From: Fukatsuia anoeciicola
GTDB lineage: Bacteria > Pseudomonadota > Gammaproteobacteria > Enterobacterales > Enterobacteriaceae
DNA: 64,000 nt
Assembly (NCBI RefSeq): GCF_964059965.1
Contig: NZ_OZ060923.1
Span: 868,001 to 932,000, forward strand
Direction: 5' to 3'
In this document: in pieces, positions 11,681-25,020 of the stretch
How positions within the stretch are numbered: the first letter of the stretch is position 1
Layout of the letters: each line of letters begins with the position of its first letter
The notes under the pieces: model-generated
The model's database searches: none
The model's input: the letters and a program-made list of their open reading frames with translations, nothing else
Told to the model about the DNA's origin: nothing
Position numbers and translations under genes: made by a program

Positions 11681-12163
11681 AAAGACCTTATAACTTAATA
11701 CTTAATATATAAATAATTTATTTCTACACAATATAATTAGCTATTAAAGAAAAATAAGTTCTAGTCTACATAAATAACAATACACTTTAATATAGGAAAT
11801 AATAATCTAAAGTAATAAATTAAATAAATTAAACATCACTTAGTATTTAATAAAATTATTACTAAATGGATAGAATAGTATTCTTACTTAGTATAGAGAA
11901 CTATTTTAATATTTATTAATACAGGATACTTAATATCTAGAGTAGAAGTATCTATCATATATTAAGATATATTAAACTTTGCTATAAAATTTAATATAGA
12001 TTCTATGATTTGTGTTTTGGTAACTAGAATACACTAATTTATAAAATAATAGTTATTATTATAGGTAATATGTGTTCTATAAATACTATAATATTTAAAA
12101 TACAATATTAAAAATCGAGGTAGTATTTAATGCTTTCCTGCTTATTTTTTAGGTCTAAAATTT
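11681..12163 (+). repeat. Dispersed degenerate repeat, copy B
   Basis: The 5' block (11681-11740) reads CTTATAACTTAATACTTAAT and matches the blocks at 8241, 39601 and 4261. The 3' block (12041-12163) is nearly identical to copy A across AATAATAGTTATTATTATAG and TGTGTTCTATAAATACTATA. The middle part is not alignable by eye. Confidence 0.65.
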
Positions 12164-12484
12164 TATTGAATATAAATTAGATTAAGTTAAAACGCTTTAT
12201 ATAAATTAATAATACGTCTTATCTTTCTGTTTTTTATAATTTTATTTAAAATAGATCACAAGGGTATTATTATAATATTTTTATAAAGTTAATATTAAAT
12301 ACTTTAGAAAGGTAATAATTTGATAAAAGTAATGTTAACTATAGGTTTTTATATTTAAATTTTTTTTGAATATTAACTAAAATTAATAGTTACTACTATC
12401 AGCGATATAAAATATTAATAGTTTAGATAACATAGTCTATTAATAAATAGTATGTAAAGTTAGGTCTATTAAAATAAATATAAC

Positions 12485-12670
12485 AGTAGCGTAGATAGTT
12501 TATATGTTAATTGGTAGAAATAATTCTACTATTTTAACTTTAGAAGATAATTTAAAAATTTAGGTAGATAGGATAGATTAATATTTTATTCAATAAAATA
12601 TAACTAATGTATTAACAACTAATAATCGCAACTATATAGGTATTATTAATTTGTAATTAATAATACTTTT
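12485..12670 (+). pseudogene. Possible unidentified gene relic upstream of asnS
   Basis: One plus-strand frame from about 12504 reads like protein with scattered stops: MLIGRNNSTILTLEDNLKI, stop, VDRID, stop, YFIQ, stop, then ITNVLTTNNRNYIGIINL. Base composition is less AT-rich than in the flanking desert. I could not match it to pncB or pepN, the genes expected near asnS. It may be a relic or chance. Confidence 0.3.
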
Positions 12671-13738
12671 AAGTAGATAGGTAGTAAATTTTAGTATCTA
12701 ATAAATATATTATACGTATAAATTACGCACCTTTTCATATATTATTAAATATAGAAGTTGGTTATTTTTATGATTTTATCTAGATAGATAAAATAATTTA
12801 TTAGATAGCATTTTAGATAGATTATGTATATAAATTACACGGATATACCTAAATACTATTAATTAACCATAATCTCTGGTCTAAACTAAATTTTTAATTA
12901 AGAATGATACATTTTATCTACTACAATGTAATAGTAAATTACACACTCTATTGCAACTATTTAGGTAAAAGTAATATAAAATAACTGTGTATTATATACC
13001 ATATGCATGGTGCCTAATTAAAAAAAGATAAATTTTTAAATACTATACTCATTAGCAAATTTATTTTATTTATAATAATTAAAATAAAGCTTATTAGTAA
13101 ATTTTTTAGGATTTACCAGTTATTCTGTTAATATAACCATAACTATCTATTCATATAGATTTCTAGTGATATTAGATCACTTAATTAAGAACTAAAAGAA
13201 TATACTATTTTTATACATATAATTTTACTAATTATAGAAATAATAATTTTTTGTACATCCATAATAAAATCTAAATCTATTTTTATAATACCATTATAGC
13301 AATGTCTCTAATAGTTATAACAGTATTCAATTAACAGCTTATTTATTATAATAGATATCTTGAAATATTAGCATTACTAAAAACTATGTCATAAAAATCC
13401 TAATTGTATTAATTTAATAATCACTACTTATACATTACATTATTAGAATTAATATAGTAATAGATTTCTTGTAAGGATTACTTATATTTAAAGATATATG
13501 CTACGAATTTTATGTACCTAATATTCACAAATACTATATATTCGCATATATACTTAATAAGTATATAGTTTAGGTACCTTATGTTAGAACATAAACTACA
13601 ATTATATAAAATATTTTTTATCTTATATGTTAAAACATAAACTATAGCTATATAGAAGTTTTATCTCTATTCTATTAGTTGTTACTTATTTATTAGCTTA
13701 TTATTTTTGCAAAATAAACCTTATGTAAAGAGTAATTT

Positions 13739-15139
13739 ATGAAAATTAGATCTATTGTCGAGGTCTTACAAGGCCTTGTTATCTTAAATAGTAAAGTTAT
13801 CGTACGTGGTTGGGTGCGTACTAAAAGAGATTCTAAAAAAGGAATCTCTTTTATTGATCTTTATGATGGTTCTTGTTTTAATGTTTTACAAATTATAGCT
13901 CATGATTATCTTAATAATTATGAGCAAGAGATATTGCGTCTAACGACTGGTTGTGCAATTGAAATTACAGGACAACTTGTCTCTTCACCTGTTGAAGGAC
14001 AAAAGTTTGAAATTCAAGCTACTAATATTAAAGTTATTGGTTGGATTGATAATCCAGAAAGTTACCCAATTACACCTAAACGTCATAGTATGGAATATCT
14101 ACGTAAATACGCTCACTTACGTCCACGTACTAATCTAATTGGTGCCGTAGCGCGGATACGTAACACATTAGCACAGGCTATTCACCGTTTTTTTTATGCA
14201 AAAGGTTATTTATGGGTATCGACACCTCTAATTACTGCTGCTGATACTGAAGGTGTAGGTAAAATGTTTCGTGTTTCGACGCTAGATTTAGAAAACCTTC
14301 CGCGTAGACAAAATGGTAAGATAGATTTTACAAAAGATTTTTTTGGTAAAGAAGCTTTTCTAACAGTATCGGGGCAATTAAACATAGAAACTTATGCTTG
14401 TGCCTTATCAAAAGTATATACTTTTGGTCCTATTTTTCGAGCAGAAAATTCTAATACTAGTCGTCATTTAGCTGAATTTTGGATGGTTGAACTGGAAACT
14501 GCTTTTGCTACTCTTGATGATATCATTATCTTAGCAGAAGAAATGTTAAAATATATTTTTAAGGTAGTACTAGAAAATTGTTCTGATGATCTTAAGTTTT
14601 TCGCTAAATACATAGATAAAAATATAATTATTCGTTTAACTGATCTTATTAGGTTAGATTTTAAACAAATTAATTACAGTACTGCTATTGAAATATTACA
14701 ACAATCTAATCAATCCTTCGAGAATCAAGTTTCTTGGGGAACTGATCTTTCTTCTGAGCATGAACGTTATTTAACTGAGCAATATTTTAAAATACCAGTA
14801 GTAGTAAAAAATTATCCTAAGAATATCAAAGCATTTTATATGCGCATTAATGATGATAATAAAACTGTTGCCGCTATGGATGTATTAGTACCTGGCATTG
14901 GTGAAATTATTGGGGGATCACAACGTGAAGAACGTCTTAATATATTAGATAAACGTTTGGTAGAAATGAATCTTAATAGAGAGGATTATAATTGGTATCG
15001 TGATTTACGTCGCTATGGTACAGTACCACATGCTGGTTTTGGTCTTGGTTTTGAGCGTTTAATTGCTTATATTACTGGCATACCTAATATCCGTGAACTG
15101 ATCCCATTTCCACGAACACCAAAGAATATTGCTTTTTAA
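13739..15139 (+). CDS. asnS: Asparaginyl-tRNA synthetase
   Basis: 466 aa, the same length as in E. coli. It is a class IIb synthetase. The N-terminal OB-fold anticodon-binding domain contains [20 protein letters not shown]. The catalytic domain shows motif 2 as [21 protein letters not shown] and motif 3 as [15 protein letters not shown]. It is followed by a dead porin gene and aspC in the ancestral order asnS-ompF-aspC, which supports both this call and that of aspC. Confidence 0.98.
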   Translation: MKIRSIVEVLQGLVILNSKVIVRGWVRTKRDSKKGISFIDLYDGSCFNVLQIIAHDYLNNYEQEILRLTTGCAIEITGQLVSSPVEGQKFEIQATNIKVIGWIDNPESYPITPKRHSMEYLRKYAHLRPRTNLIGAVARIRNTLAQAIHRFFYAKGYLWVSTPLITAADTEGVGKMFRVSTLDLENLPRRQNGKIDFTKDFFGKEAFLTVSGQLNIETYACALSKVYTFGPIFRAENSNTSRHLAEFWMVELETAFATLDDIIILAEEMLKYIFKVVLENCSDDLKFFAKYIDKNIIIRLTDLIRLDFKQINYSTAIEILQQSNQSFENQVSWGTDLSSEHERYLTEQYFKIPVVVKNYPKNIKAFYMRINDDNKTVAAMDVLVPGIGEIIGGSQREERLNILDKRLVEMNLNREDYNWYRDLRRYGTVPHAGFGLGFERLIAYITGIPNIRELIPFPRTPKNIAF

Positions 15140-15437
15140 TTTAATCAATTAAAATTATTAGTATTAAATAAATAAAAAGTTAAATTACATTAGTTTTTTA
15201 TTATTTTTCTATAATTTATTTTTGTTATATAATACATTTAATTAGTATTTAGATTTAATTTATTTTAAATAAAAATATTATTATTAAATTTATAATATTT
15301 TTGGATGGATTAATATTTTTTATTAATTAAATGGTATGTCTTTTAGTATATACAATACAAAACTATTAGATAAGTTCCCTAAAAATTATTAATAATAGTA
15401 ATAGTATTCAAATGATATTAATAAAAATTATAGTATA

Positions 15438-16095
15438 ATTAAACATAATATTCTCTTAGTACTTATTTTACTTTTTAGTTACTAGTAATCTTTACATGGT
15501 AGAGATTTATAATAAAGATAATAGTGAACTTAACCTTTATAGTATAATTAATGCCATATCATTTATTTTGATAATAAGAGCGAAAGTAATGAATGATCTT
15601 ACATTCTTTTTGGTTTAAAAGATCAAGCTAAAAATTTTTAATTAATACACTGGATACGATTAAGTAGATAAGAACTAAGAGCTAATAAACTTAAATTTAG
15701 AATTATAAAAAAATTTCGTCTTGCTTTCGTTGATATAAAATTTGTTAAATTAGGCTTAATCAATTATAATCGTAACTATAATTTACTTTATATATCAATA
15801 TATAAACTAATATCATATTAATTAATAGGGGTAATTTATTCTTTTTTTCTAATAATTACATAAGTGCTTATTCTTCTAGGTTAACTATATACTATAATAC
15901 TAATTTTTTTAACATAATTAATGGCTTAAATTTTTGTTTTATAATACTAATACATGAATCAAGATGGCAAAGAAGGTCTTAAAAATATAAAAAATTCAAA
16001 ATATTGAAAGTATTAGTTTTTATATTATCTATGACATTAATCGTGGCATAAATCTGAGTGTTACTTATTCTACTATTAATAATATTTTTAAATAA
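15438..16095 (+). pseudogene. ompF: Decayed OmpF/OmpC-type porin gene
   Basis: Lies exactly where enterobacteria have ompF, between asnS and aspC and on the same strand. From 15438 the frame reads IKHNILLVLI against MKRNILAVVI of the signal peptide, with the ATG changed to ATT. From about 15500 it reads VEIYNKDNSELNLY against AEIYNKDGNKVDLY at the mature N-terminus. After a frameshift it reads YFDNKSESNE, stop, SYILFGLKDQ, and further on KKFRLAFVDIKF and then NYNRNYNLLY against NKTRLAFAGLKY and DYGRNYGVVY. Near 16050 INRGINLSVTY and STINNIF resemble the C-terminal strands. Numerous stops and frameshifts are present, and about 0.4 kb is missing. The cell may therefore rely on another porin or none. 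Confidence 0.9.
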
Positions 16096-16717
16096 AATAG
16101 CTATTTAATACTCATAATAATAAAGTTTAAGAGTAAAATATAAATGTTAAATATAATTATAATAATCTATATTTAGTGCTAATATATATAGAAACTAAAA
16201 ATTTAATACTATATAGTATATACAAGTAAATCATTATGAGATAAATAAAATATTAAAGTTAAAGTTATAGTGTAGTGTTAATTGTATTTTAGTTTATGTT
16301 CTTCATTAATTCATGTTTAATTTCAAGATCTAAATAACCTAATAGGTAATATCTATTAAAATATGTTTTTGTTAGTTCTTTTTATAATTTTTAATAAAAA
16401 TATTGCTACTTATGTTAATTATAAAATAAATTTGTTAAAAACAGCATTATAAATACTAAAGATGTTATTAATATAGTTATAGTTTATAATTTTTAAATTA
16501 ATTCAATAAATAGCACAAGCTTTATTTAACTACTAATTATATACAAAAAATAAGATTTAGGTTCTATTTTTTATTATTATTAATTTTTTTATTATTTTTT
16601 ATGCTAAATTTAATTAGAATACAATATTTATTTTTATCATAAATGATTGGCAAAGTAGTAAACTAACGTTACTCTAATGATTTAATTGCTTAACTTTAAG
16701 TTATGGAAATCTCTTGA

Positions 16718-17917
16718 ATGTTTGAAAAAATCACTGCTGCACCTGCTGATCCTATTTTAGGTTTAGCAGTCCTTTTTGAAAAGGACTGTCGAGATAAAAA
16801 AATTAATTTAGGTATTGGCGTTTATAAAGATGAAAATGGTAAAACACCGATACTGAGCAGTGTAAAAAAAGCTGAACAACTTTTATTAAATAATGAAACT
16901 ACAAAGAATTATTTAAGTATTGATGGGCTTGAAACCTTTGCGCGTTCTACCCAGTACTTACTTTTTAGTAACTTAAACTCAGTAATTAAACGGGCGCGTA
17001 GTGTACAAACTCCTGGCGGAACTGGTGCCTTACGTGTAGCTGCTGATTTTATTGTTAAACAAACGGGTACTAAACGGGTTTGGGTAAGCAATCCAAGCTG
17101 GCCTAATCATAAAAATGTATTTTCTGCTGCTGGTTTAGAAGTACTTGAATATACTTACTACGATGCTAAAAAACATATCTTAGATTTTAATAATTTGCTA
17201 AATTGCTTAAAAAATAATGCTAAAGCTAATGATGTTATACTACTTCATGGTTGTTGTCATAACCCAACTGGTATCGATCCAACAAAAGAGCAATGGGATA
17301 AACTAGCAGAATTATCTGCAAGCAAAAAATGGTTACCGCTATTTGATTTTGCTTACCAAGGTTTTGCTAAAGGATTGAAAGAGGATGCTTATGGTCTACG
17401 TGTTTTTGCAGAGAAACATGAAGAATTAATTGTTTGCAGCTCCTATTCAAAAAATTTTGGCCTATATAATGAACGTGTTGGAGCTTGTACCCTAGTAGCT
17501 ATTACTTCTAAGAATGCAGAAGACGCATTAAGTCAAATGAAAGCGATAATTCGTGCTAATTACTCTAATCCTCCTGCACATGGGGCAGCAGTAGTAGCAA
17601 CAATACTTAATGATGAAAAATTATATAAGTTATGGAAATATGAACTATCTCAAATGAGGGAACGTATTCAGCTTATGCGTAAACTATTTGTGAAAACTCT
17701 AAAAATAAAAGGTGCCGGAGATTTTAGTTTTATTGAAAAACAGAATGGCATGTTTTCTTTTAGTGGTTTAACTGAAAAACAAGTATTACAATTACGTAAC
17801 CCAAAATTACATAATCAATTTGCAGTTTATGCTGTTAACTCTGGTCGAGTTAATATTGCAGGAATGACAACCAGAAATATGGCAGCACTCTGTGAAGCTA
17901 TTGTTACTGTTCTTTAG
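16718..17917 (+). CDS. aspC: Aspartate aminotransferase AspC
   Basis: 399 aa, a class I PLP-dependent aminotransferase (aspartate + 2-oxoglutarate to oxaloacetate + glutamate). Visible are the start [15 protein letters not shown], the substrate loop with NPTGIDPT, the [10 protein letters not shown] stretch and the PLP lysine within [15 protein letters not shown]. The paralogue TyrB is similar, and aromatic activity cannot be excluded, but position after asnS and the ompF relic points to aspC. It is the last gene before a 7.1-kb desert. Confidence 0.94.
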   Translation: MFEKITAAPADPILGLAVLFEKDCRDKKINLGIGVYKDENGKTPILSSVKKAEQLLLNNETTKNYLSIDGLETFARSTQYLLFSNLNSVIKRARSVQTPGGTGALRVAADFIVKQTGTKRVWVSNPSWPNHKNVFSAAGLEVLEYTYYDAKKHILDFNNLLNCLKNNAKANDVILLHGCCHNPTGIDPTKEQWDKLAELSASKKWLPLFDFAYQGFAKGLKEDAYGLRVFAEKHEELIVCSSYSKNFGLYNERVGACTLVAITSKNAEDALSQMKAIIRANYSNPPAHGAAVVATILNDEKLYKLWKYELSQMRERIQLMRKLFVKTLKIKGAGDFSFIEKQNGMFSFSGLTEKQVLQLRNPKLHNQFAVYAVNSGRVNIAGMTTRNMAALCEAIVTVL

Positions 17918-18019
17918 TCTAAAACTTAATTACTTAATTATTTAATTACTAAGGCATAATTCAAGTGACAAAAATTTCTTAAAGATGATTATCTACCAAT
18001 AAAAGTATTACGTTTGCTA

Positions 18020-18068
18020 TTGTTACTATATTATTTATATAATAATTATATAAATAATATAGTAACAA
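18020..18068. repeat. Perfect inverted repeat downstream of aspC, 23-bp arms
   Basis: Arms 18020-18042 and 18046-18068 are exact complements around a TAA loop; the left arm begins TTGTTACTATATTATT. It starts about 100 bases after the aspC stop and could protect or end that transcript, although no T-run follows. Confidence 0.9.
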
Positions 18069-18415
18069 AAAATATAAAATACGTATTAATTTATATAGTA
18101 TTTTCTAATATTCGATAAAATTAAATACTAATTATTATAAGTATATTGATAGATTTAAATTTCAAAAATTCTAATTTATCTAGTTTTAGATTAGAAATTA
18201 CTATATTTAAATTAAATCTTAATTTAGATGATTTTATCTATTTTTATAATTGTTTAATATAATTTTAAATTTTTTAATTATATAACAGGAATTATATAAG
18301 TTAATTATAAAAATAATAAGCATTATTAATAACTATAGTAATAAATATTATTTTATATAGTACTTATTATATGAATACAAGCAGATTAAATTAAAATATT
18401 TTATAAAACATAATA

Positions 18416-18443
18416 TTATAACTTGATTTAAATCAAGTTATAA
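18416..18443. repeat. Perfect 28-base palindrome
   Basis: The centre is GATTTAAATC, extended outwards by ACTT and ATTA on the left and their complements on the right. No spacer and no adjacent gene. Confidence 0.9.
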
Positions 18444-19653
18444 AGTTCTTATAACGTGAATATAATTCAAGGATATATTACACAAACTATGTACATAAGA
18501 AAAGCTATTTAATCTAATGGTTCATTTATATTTTATATAGGTTAGTTATTATTGGTTAGCTTTTTATTTTTGATTAATTTAAGTTCTACTAACTTAGTAT
18601 CTATTTATTAATTAATTAAACTTTTATAAAATTATCATAAATAATATTAAATTAAAATAATTAGACTACGATATCTATTAGATGATATATTTATTTTTTT
18701 ATTTTTATGTACAAAGAAAAATTATGCTTTTTATTTATTTCTTTTTTAAATATAATAAAAAATTAAAAATAATTTCTTAGAGACAAAACTCTTTATCGTA
18801 AAAATAAAAAAATAAATTATAGTGTTAAAATATAATTTTTTATATTTATAAAACTAACTTATATTATTTTATAAATTACTTTTGGCCTAAACTGATTTAT
18901 TTATGTTTCTTTCTCTTTAATTCTCTAAACTATGATATTAGATCATATAAGTTATATTTATCTATCTATATATTTAAATCTTTTTTATAAAAAATATAAA
19001 ACAATGTATAAAATACTTTTTATATTTGTATTAATATAAATTAAAAAATTATTTTAGTAGATATAAAATAGGCTTTTCTCATAAAATTTTTTACTACTCT
19101 AAACATAAAATTTACTGTAAATTTACAGTATATATGCTATATTAAATTAAAATTTAATATTCTTTATTAGTAAAATATACTAATTTCTTATTATATTACG
19201 TTAATACTTAGTATTTTAATACTAGCTTTTAATATATTGATATTATCATGTAAGTTATAAATTTTAACTATATAATAAATTATCATTATCTTTAAATAAG
19301 AGTATATAAAATACATATTGCAAAAAAGTTACTAAGCTTAATCTTTTAGTTATATTAAATAATTAAACTAAATTATAAGATGATATTTTAAGTTTTTAAT
19401 AAAAATATTATTTAACATATATTAAATCAATATATTATGAATAATTTATAACATTAATATTATTCTGTATATTAAATTTTATACATAATTATTTAAAATT
19501 TATTTATATAATTTAATCATTTACTCTAGTAAAGCTATAAAAGTTATTTTTATATATTTTATAATCCATGATTATGGTATCTTATAGTAAAAGTAAAAAT
19601 ATAACTTTCCAGATTTTATAGTATATTTATACTTTATTTTAATAATAATATTA

Positions 19654-19700
19654 AGCCACTAATAAGTTTTAGTTATCTTAACTAAAACTTATTAGTGGCT
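19654..19700. repeat. Perfect inverted repeat, 22-bp arms, 3-base loop
   Basis: Arms 19654-19675 and 19679-19700 are exact; the left arm begins AGCCACTAATAAGTTTTAG and the loop is TCT. It lies in the middle of the desert, far from any gene. Confidence 0.92.
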
Positions 19701-21040
19701 ATCTAAAAAACTAGAATTTTTATTATAAGAAATAATTAGATAAATTATTTTAGTACTCTTATATATATTAACTTAATTATTAATTACTTATTATAATTAT
19801 ATTACACATTTTTAATTAATGCTCTTTATTGTATTTTATTAAAATTTTAGTCTATTTAAATATATTATATAATTTACTATATAATATTAATTTATGCATT
19901 ACATAAAGGTTATAATTAACTGGCAATAAAATACTCTAATTACATCAATTAAATAAATTATTTTTTAAAATTTAAAAGCATATATATTAGTACTAGTAAT
20001 GAAAATAGATAAGTTATAAGTATTTATATATTTATATTTTAATCATACTGATTAATTTAACAGCAAAACACTAATGGGTAATATTTATATTATTTAATAA
20101 AGTAATAGCATTACTACTAATATTTCTTAATAAAAAATTAAATCTAGATTATTATGGATAATTAAATGTTAATAAACATAATCTAAGCATATATACTATA
20201 TCATATAAATGATATCTTAACATTATCGCATAATCTTATTATAATAAATAATAAAAATTAAATATCAATATATGATCTAAAGAAATTAGCATAGTTAGAT
20301 TATTACTACTATCTTCTTTATCAATACTTATAATATTAAATATTCTAATTACTAAGTTTACTAATTTTATAGTATTACTTTACTAAGCAATAGTAAGAAT
20401 TAATATAAGTTACTGATTTTATTTTTTACTATTAAAATATATTTTAATAAGTGATTATAGTCAAAATTAATATTTAATTTCATGAAAACTATATTCTAGG
20501 TAATAATAATTAATAAATTTATTTAGTATTGTTTTCAGAAAAGTTAAATAAAAAAATAATAAACTAACTCTTAGTTTTAATTATTATAAATAGCATACAT
20601 AACTTATTAAATAAAATATGCTTAAAAATATCTATATATTATTATATAAACATATTAATATAGTATATTTAGTTATTTTTAAATAGAATATTAAAATTTA
20701 AAATCATGCTACTAACTAATATAACTGAATACTATATTCGTTATTTTAATAGATTAAGATCAAATAATAAATTAAATACTATTAAATAATAGAAAACCAG
20801 AAATTATATTCTTAAGAGTTAATTTTAAAGTATACAGAATCTTACTCTTTTTATTATAGATAAAATATATCAGCATATATTATTTATTTTTTATAATATT
20901 TATTTTAATTATAAAATTATAATAATCTAAGCTATAGGCAATTAATACTTTCTTATTAGAGTTGGCTATTAAATAATTTATTAACTATTTAGTTTAAGAA
21001 TTAAAAATATTATTAAATTGAGTTTTTATTTTTAAATAAT

Positions 21041-21076
21041 TATTAAATTTACTCTAGATAGAGAGTAAATTTAATA
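21041..21076. repeat. Perfect inverted repeat, 15-bp arms, 6-base loop
   Basis: Arms TATTAAATTTACTCT and its complement flank the loop AGATAG. Confidence 0.85.
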
Positions 21077-23394
21077 TATTTTCCTATTTTTATTGAAGTT
21101 TAGTTACTAAATACTTTAATTACTATTTTATTCTAATTAGGGCAATGGCAACTTAGTTTATTATATCACACATTTTTTAAGGCTTATACTTATATTACAG
21201 ATATTACTAAATAGTACCTGTTTAGTTTTATAGTGGTCTGTTAATAAAGTAATTGATTTATAATATGTTACACCTAGTCTATATTTTTCATTATTAACTG
21301 TTATAGCAATAGTTTAATGCTTTATTAAGCTTATTTAGAACTAGCACTTCTTACATAAGTATTGCTAATAATTTCCTAAACAAGAAAATCTCTATACAAT
21401 ATAAAGTAATAAATAAAAATACCAAAAATAAAAAATCATCACTGAGTTAGTAGCAGATACAGTTTAACTTAAAAAATAATAAAATATTTAATACAGTAGA
21501 TAAATATAAATAAATAATAATAGTTTATAATTTAGATTATAATTAAATAATTATTTATTAATAATTTTCAAGCGTCTATAATGGCATTATAGTTATTTTT
21601 TTGTTAACTAAAATTATAGGATAATAATAATTATATATTAAAAAATAGTATACAGTATTAGCGTATACTTATCAATTCGACTAAATACTACTTAAAACAA
21701 TAAAAATATAAAGAATTTATTCAAAAAAGACACATCTTAAGAACTAAGTAATCATTAATAAAAAATAAAGCAGTTACCTATATAACTATTTTTAATAAAA
21801 ACATTATAATTTTAGATCACTCAAGAGTTTTATATATAAATATATCTTATAATTAAAATAGTGATAGATATAGATTATTCAGGATTAGTTAAATTTATTT
21901 AAAATTAATATCACTTAAAAAATAAAGAAAAAATCTTTAGTACTAAAAGATAACATAATAATTATAAATTATTAAATTAGTATGCATTAAATAAAATGTT
22001 ATTAGTGTAATTAAATAATCTAAAGTTATATTAGATTACACTAAAATAGGTAATAATAATTTAAATTAAAATGTAATATAACTATAGTAATTTATAACAT
22101 AAAATTAGATAATAAGAGTTTTTAAAAAAAATTAATAATAAAGTTACTAATTAGCTTTATAATACAAAAGTTTATTAATTAAAACGTAATGTCTCTAGAT
22201 TTTTTATTTAATATAGGTAGATTTAAATTAATAATATTTAAGTGATAGTAGAGATTTTTTAAAATATATTTATGAATATAGTTTTAGTCATAAAATAATA
22301 GGTTATATGTATAATATACATATTAATGTTAGTATTTTACTATTACCTAATGGATAAATCATACATTTATGTTATGATTCATAATTTATTTTATAAAATA
22401 GTATATGTTTTAATCCTATTAAAAATAAAAAATTATGTTTTGTATAGTTTAAAATAAACTTTTACGATAGCTTATACTATTTATAAAAAATTTATTTTAT
22501 ATTATTAAATTATTATGATTATATTAATTATTCTAGTAAATAAGTCATAATTAATAATATTAAAAAAAAATTTTTTTAACATATATTTTTAATTTAAATA
22601 ATTTATATGAATAATTCTTTACCAATACTACTTAAACTATTAATTAAAATATTGATATCTAGCATGTTACTATTTACCTTATTTAATAAATATATAGTAA
22701 AATCATATAAATTAACTTAAAATTAAATATTAATACTAATTAGTTTTGTTAAAAGACAATCATATAGTATCATTGTTTATCATAACAAATACAAATAACT
22801 TCAAATAAAGTATTTTATAAAAAATAATGATATTATATCATCTCTCTATTTTTTCAAATTTTATTTGAATTAAGTTATAGATTTCTATTAAGATTGTTTT
22901 TAATTTATATTTTTAGCTAAATTTTTAGAATGTAATAGTAACTCAATAACAAACCAAAGTATTATTTAATATGCTATGATTAATTATAGATTATTCTATG
23001 TATGTTTCATATTTTATTAAAAAATACTTAATCTAATTAACTTCTAACAACTATTTTTTACTTAATAAGTGACTTCTATCAAAAAGATTTAAACGTTGTG
23101 TCTTTTATTAGAGACAGATATTCCACTATTAGTAGTATAATTTATACATAAGTACTACCATATAGTCAAACATAACTAAATTTTTTATTGCACGCTGCAT
23201 TAGAATAAAGATCCTAAAACACAAATATTAATAGTATTAGTTTGATCCAACAACTATTAATTTATAAAGTTACTTAGATGCGTATTACTTTTATAAATAC
23301 AAAATAATATGGGTAATTATTACCCTACCCATTATAGCTATTAGCTAAATATTTTTATGTTTTCCTAGGTTATCTATTAATTTATATTACAATC

Positions 23395-23432
23395 TAAAAG
23401 TTATTTGATAAATTATTATCAAATAACTTTTA
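23395..23432. repeat. Perfect inverted repeat, 17-bp arms, 4-base loop
   Basis: The left arm is TAAAAGTTATTTGATAA, the loop ATTA. Within the desert. Confidence 0.88.
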
Positions 23433-25020
23433 TTACATAAGTAATAAAATTGCTAATATTATATTTACTAAAAATAGTAAAAGTAAATACTAGCTAAAAC
23501 TTTATGTATACATTGCATCTTATTATAATTTCTAGCTATTTATAAAAATTAAAAAATAGTATCTTATCTATGCTAATATTAGCATAAAAAAATTTTTAAT
23601 TATGTTGATACTTGAAGTGTAAGTCAATTTTTATTGATAACTAATTTTAGTTTATTAGTTAAATAATTTACATAAAGTTTAATAATAAATATAAAATAAA
23701 TAGTTATGGGTTATTTAACGTGTAAGTATACTATTTATATTAATCCTAATAGATAGGTATAAAATTATCATTATCTAATACGTAGCATTGATAATAATCA
23801 ACTTTATTTTTAGGTAATACTAGTAATACTTTATCATACTTAGTATCTGTTAACATATATAATTAGTATTTGTTTCTTAACTATTAAAATAATCTAAATT
23901 TTAGTAAGCTTGATATATTAATTTTAGTAAAAGTAGTAATACTAATAATTATATTACTAAAGTTGATTAATATTATTAACATAAAATAAACTTAATTTAT
24001 ATAACAAAATTAATTTATTAACTACTTATATTATATTACTATTAAATTTTAAGTCTTATAAATTATACTATAAAGATTTTTATAACTTTTTGATCTATTT
24101 GAGATTTATTTTACTCATCTTATTTTGCTTAAGTAGTATATTTAAATATTTATTTATTTTCTTTTATTATATAATTAAAAATTAGGTTATACTTTTACTT
24201 TTTTTTACTTTTTAAGTATAGTAAAATAAGTTTATAAAATTTTATAAATTACAATATAGTTTTCTTATTTTTATGTAATAAAAACCTATTTATCTTAGCA
24301 AAGTAAATTAATTTAATAGTACTTAATATAGAAAATATATTATTAAGCAATAAAATAAATTATATAATCTCTTAAGAATCATTAGATTAATAATATTTTC
24401 TTGTATTATTTAAATATATATGTTGATATAATTATAAAAAAGTAACATATTTTTAACTGTAATAAAATTAGTTTTCACTGTAATTATAGGCAATACATTT
24501 ACTAATTAAATCATGTTTTCTAGCGATTATGCTTATAGTGATTATTAAAAAATAACAAATAAAACTAAAGATTTAAACTTAAAATTCTATCAAGAATAGA
24601 TGATTTTCTATTGAAAACTATTATTTCTTTTACTTATACTAAAAAATAATTTTTAGTAATGCATTAAATTATAATAATATGTGATATAATTTAATTATTA
24701 TAAGTTCCGTTTATAATATTAATAATTGAGTCGATGTCTATAGTATTCTTAGTACTAGTTACAGGTTTTCTCTAAAAATTCTTTAAATAATGGTAATAAT
24801 AAGAATAATAATAGAGTTTACAGTTTTATTTATAGTATTAGTTTCCAATTTAATCTAATGTAAAATATTGCTCTAAATTTTTCTTATAAAAAAGCTGTAT
24901 CTTAAGTCTTAATGTCAGTATTTTTTTACTGGTATAGGGTATATTTTTAATAGTAATTAAAATAATTTTTATAAGAAATAATATTTTTAATCTATCAATT
25001 AGTTAATTGAGAATAACTTT

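Larger units (their letters stand above)
11541..13738. other. 2.2-kb gap between gshA and asnS
   Basis: It contains copy B of the dispersed repeat and, at about 12485-13020, a stretch less AT-rich than its surroundings that may be a gene relic. Just upstream of asnS (13578-13608 and 13622-13654) two imperfect copies of a 30-base element containing ACATAAACTA occur in tandem; each can form a small hairpin. No intact gene is present. Confidence 0.6.
17918..25020. other. 7.1-kb gene desert between aspC and ybiT
   Basis: Extremely AT-rich; no frame longer than 60 codons reads as a gene on either strand. Synteny would predict remains of gloC, ycbK, ldtD and mukBEF, but I could not read any of them with confidence. 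It holds several long perfect inverted repeats (18020, 18416, 19654, 21041, 23395) and small islands of higher GC at about 21090-21400 and 23090-23330, the likeliest places for a recent relic. Confidence 0.7.

Noticed and set aside
21090..21400. Possible mukB remains on the minus strand of the desert
   Set aside because: Synteny makes it plausible, but I could not align any block to the MukB C-terminus, so no claim is made.
23311..23325. Short palindrome GGGTAAT-T-ATTACCC as an operator
   Set aside because: There is no gene within 1.7 kb and the size is within chance for such AT-rich DNA.
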